Positions 5,152 through 5,690 of a stretch of DNA of 5,690 bases are shown piece by piece; the stretch's first letter is position 1, and the number at the start of each line of letters is the position of its first letter. Origin of the DNA: an uncultured Balneolaceae bacterium. Its GTDB lineage: Bacteria; Bacteroidota; Rhodothermia; Balneolales; Balneolaceae. The DNA lies in contig CALJMB010000107.1 of assembly GCA_937982515.1 (NCBI GenBank), positions 1 to 5,690 of the forward strand, read 5' to 3'. Below the pieces are notes generated by a model, which had not been told where the DNA came from, made no database searches, and was given only the letters and a program-made list of their open reading frames with translations. The translations under genes and the position numbers were made by a program.

Positions 5152-5683
5152 TTCTGATAAGTGTTCTCAGGCTGTCGTACCGGGCTGGATCGGTATATCC
5201 AAAAAAGACACTGACAAGTTGGTTGTCGGGGTTGTATACCAATTGGGTCGGTACCCCCGGCACACCATACTTATTAAAAACAGCGGTTCCAACTACGTAC
5301 CGGAAAGGAAATTCATGCCGGCGGATGTATGAGGCTACGTCTTCTTCACGGTCGGCCACCACTGCGGCTACAACACGGAGGGTGTCTCCATAGGCTTCTG
5401 CAACTTTTGCCAGTTCCTCGTGCGAATCTTCGGAGAAGTTAGACCAGGTTGACCAAAAATCCAGCACTACAAATTTCCCTTTAAAATCTGCCACGTTCAG
5501 GCTGCCGGATCCACCGAATTCGGGCAGGGGCTCGTGGCGGAGGGAATCCTGGGCCATAATACGCTTATGAAAATCCTGCCGGCGGGATTGTTGCGAATGC
5601 ATGGTGAACAGAGCAATCAGCAACGCTCCGACCAGTGCAACGACAATCATAAACGGAATGAAATATTTAGGATCTAAGCGCAT
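5141..5683 (-). CDS. membrane-anchored TlpA-like thioredoxin-fold protein lacking CxxC
   Basis: This is a 180-residue thioredoxin-fold protein of the TlpA/ResA/AhpC-TSA type. A hydrophobic N-terminal segment (about residues 9-28) with a short basic lead should anchor it in the inner membrane with the domain outside the cytoplasm. The domain shows LNVADFKGKFVVLDFWSTW (62-80), a helix after the active site, VVAAVVADREEDVASYI, and the cis-proline loop GVPGVPTQLVYN (140-151, cis-Pro P145). Where WCxxC should be there is WSNFS: S81 and S84 replace both cysteines, and the protein has no cysteine anywhere. It therefore cannot perform thiol-disulfide exchange and may bind a partner or ligand structurally. 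The ATG at 5683 fits the anchor, but only 7 bases lie upstream with no stop in frame, so an earlier start outside the window cannot be excluded. It overlaps pabC by 11 bases and heads the visible operon. Confidence 0.85.
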   Translation of the reverse strand: MRLDPKYFIPFMIVVALVGALLIALFTMHSQQSRRQDFHKRIMAQDSLRHEPLPEFGGSGSLNVADFKGKFVVLDFWSTWSNFSEDSHEELAKVAEAYGDTLRVVAAVVADREEDVASYIRRHEFPFRYVVGTAVFNKYGVPGVPTQLVYNPDNQLVSVFFGYTDPARYDSLRTLIRNGD

Positions 5684-5690
5684 AGAATAA

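Noticed and set aside
4828..5157. Plus-strand frame of 109 codons opposite pabC
   Set aside because: The minus-strand reading is a clear PLP enzyme with catalytic motifs. The plus-strand translation has no motif and is explained by codon bias of the real gene.

Overview
This window looks like ordinary chromosome from a member of the Bacteroidota/FCB superphylum, most plausibly the Balneolota/Rhodothermota side. The assignment is inferred from three things. The ribosomal protein L31 lacks cysteines. The MoxR-like ATPase is of a type I associate with Bacteroidota and relatives. None of the starts I could inspect has a clear Shine-Dalgarno sequence at normal spacing, and the leaders are A-rich instead. 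No phage, insertion sequence, CRISPR, tRNA or rRNA signature is visible, and all six convincing genes are on the minus strand.

In the direction of transcription (high to low coordinates) the layout is as follows. (1) An overlapping three-gene operon at 5683-3017 holds a membrane-anchored thioredoxin-fold protein whose CxxC is replaced by SNFS, a class IV PLP enzyme (PabC-type aminodeoxychorismate lyase) and the PabB subunit of aminodeoxychorismate synthase. It is followed by a probable terminator. PabB and PabC would together turn chorismate into p-aminobenzoate for folate. The amidotransferase PabA is not in the window. (2) A 247-base spacer leads to a single MoxR/Mg-chelatase-like AAA+ ATPase (2769-1261). 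(3) A short cysteine-free L31 gene (1096-881) has its own promoter and a textbook intrinsic terminator, making a self-contained transcription unit. (4) A metallo-beta-lactamase-fold hydrolase of the YcbL/glyoxalase II group (666-31) lies at the left edge.

The spacers are more unusual than the genes. Three of them carry degenerate tandem repeats with a 7-base period but different words (TTCTGAA at 1-28, CTGGANN at 668-695, CAACNNN at 1214-1262), each placed against a stop or start codon. One spacer also holds a REP-like palindrome (CAAAGC-TCT-GCTTTG). I see no new multi-gene defence or mobile system. The best leads are the redox-dead thioredoxin coupled to PABA synthesis, the Asn-containing Walker B of the ATPase, and the heptad tracts.
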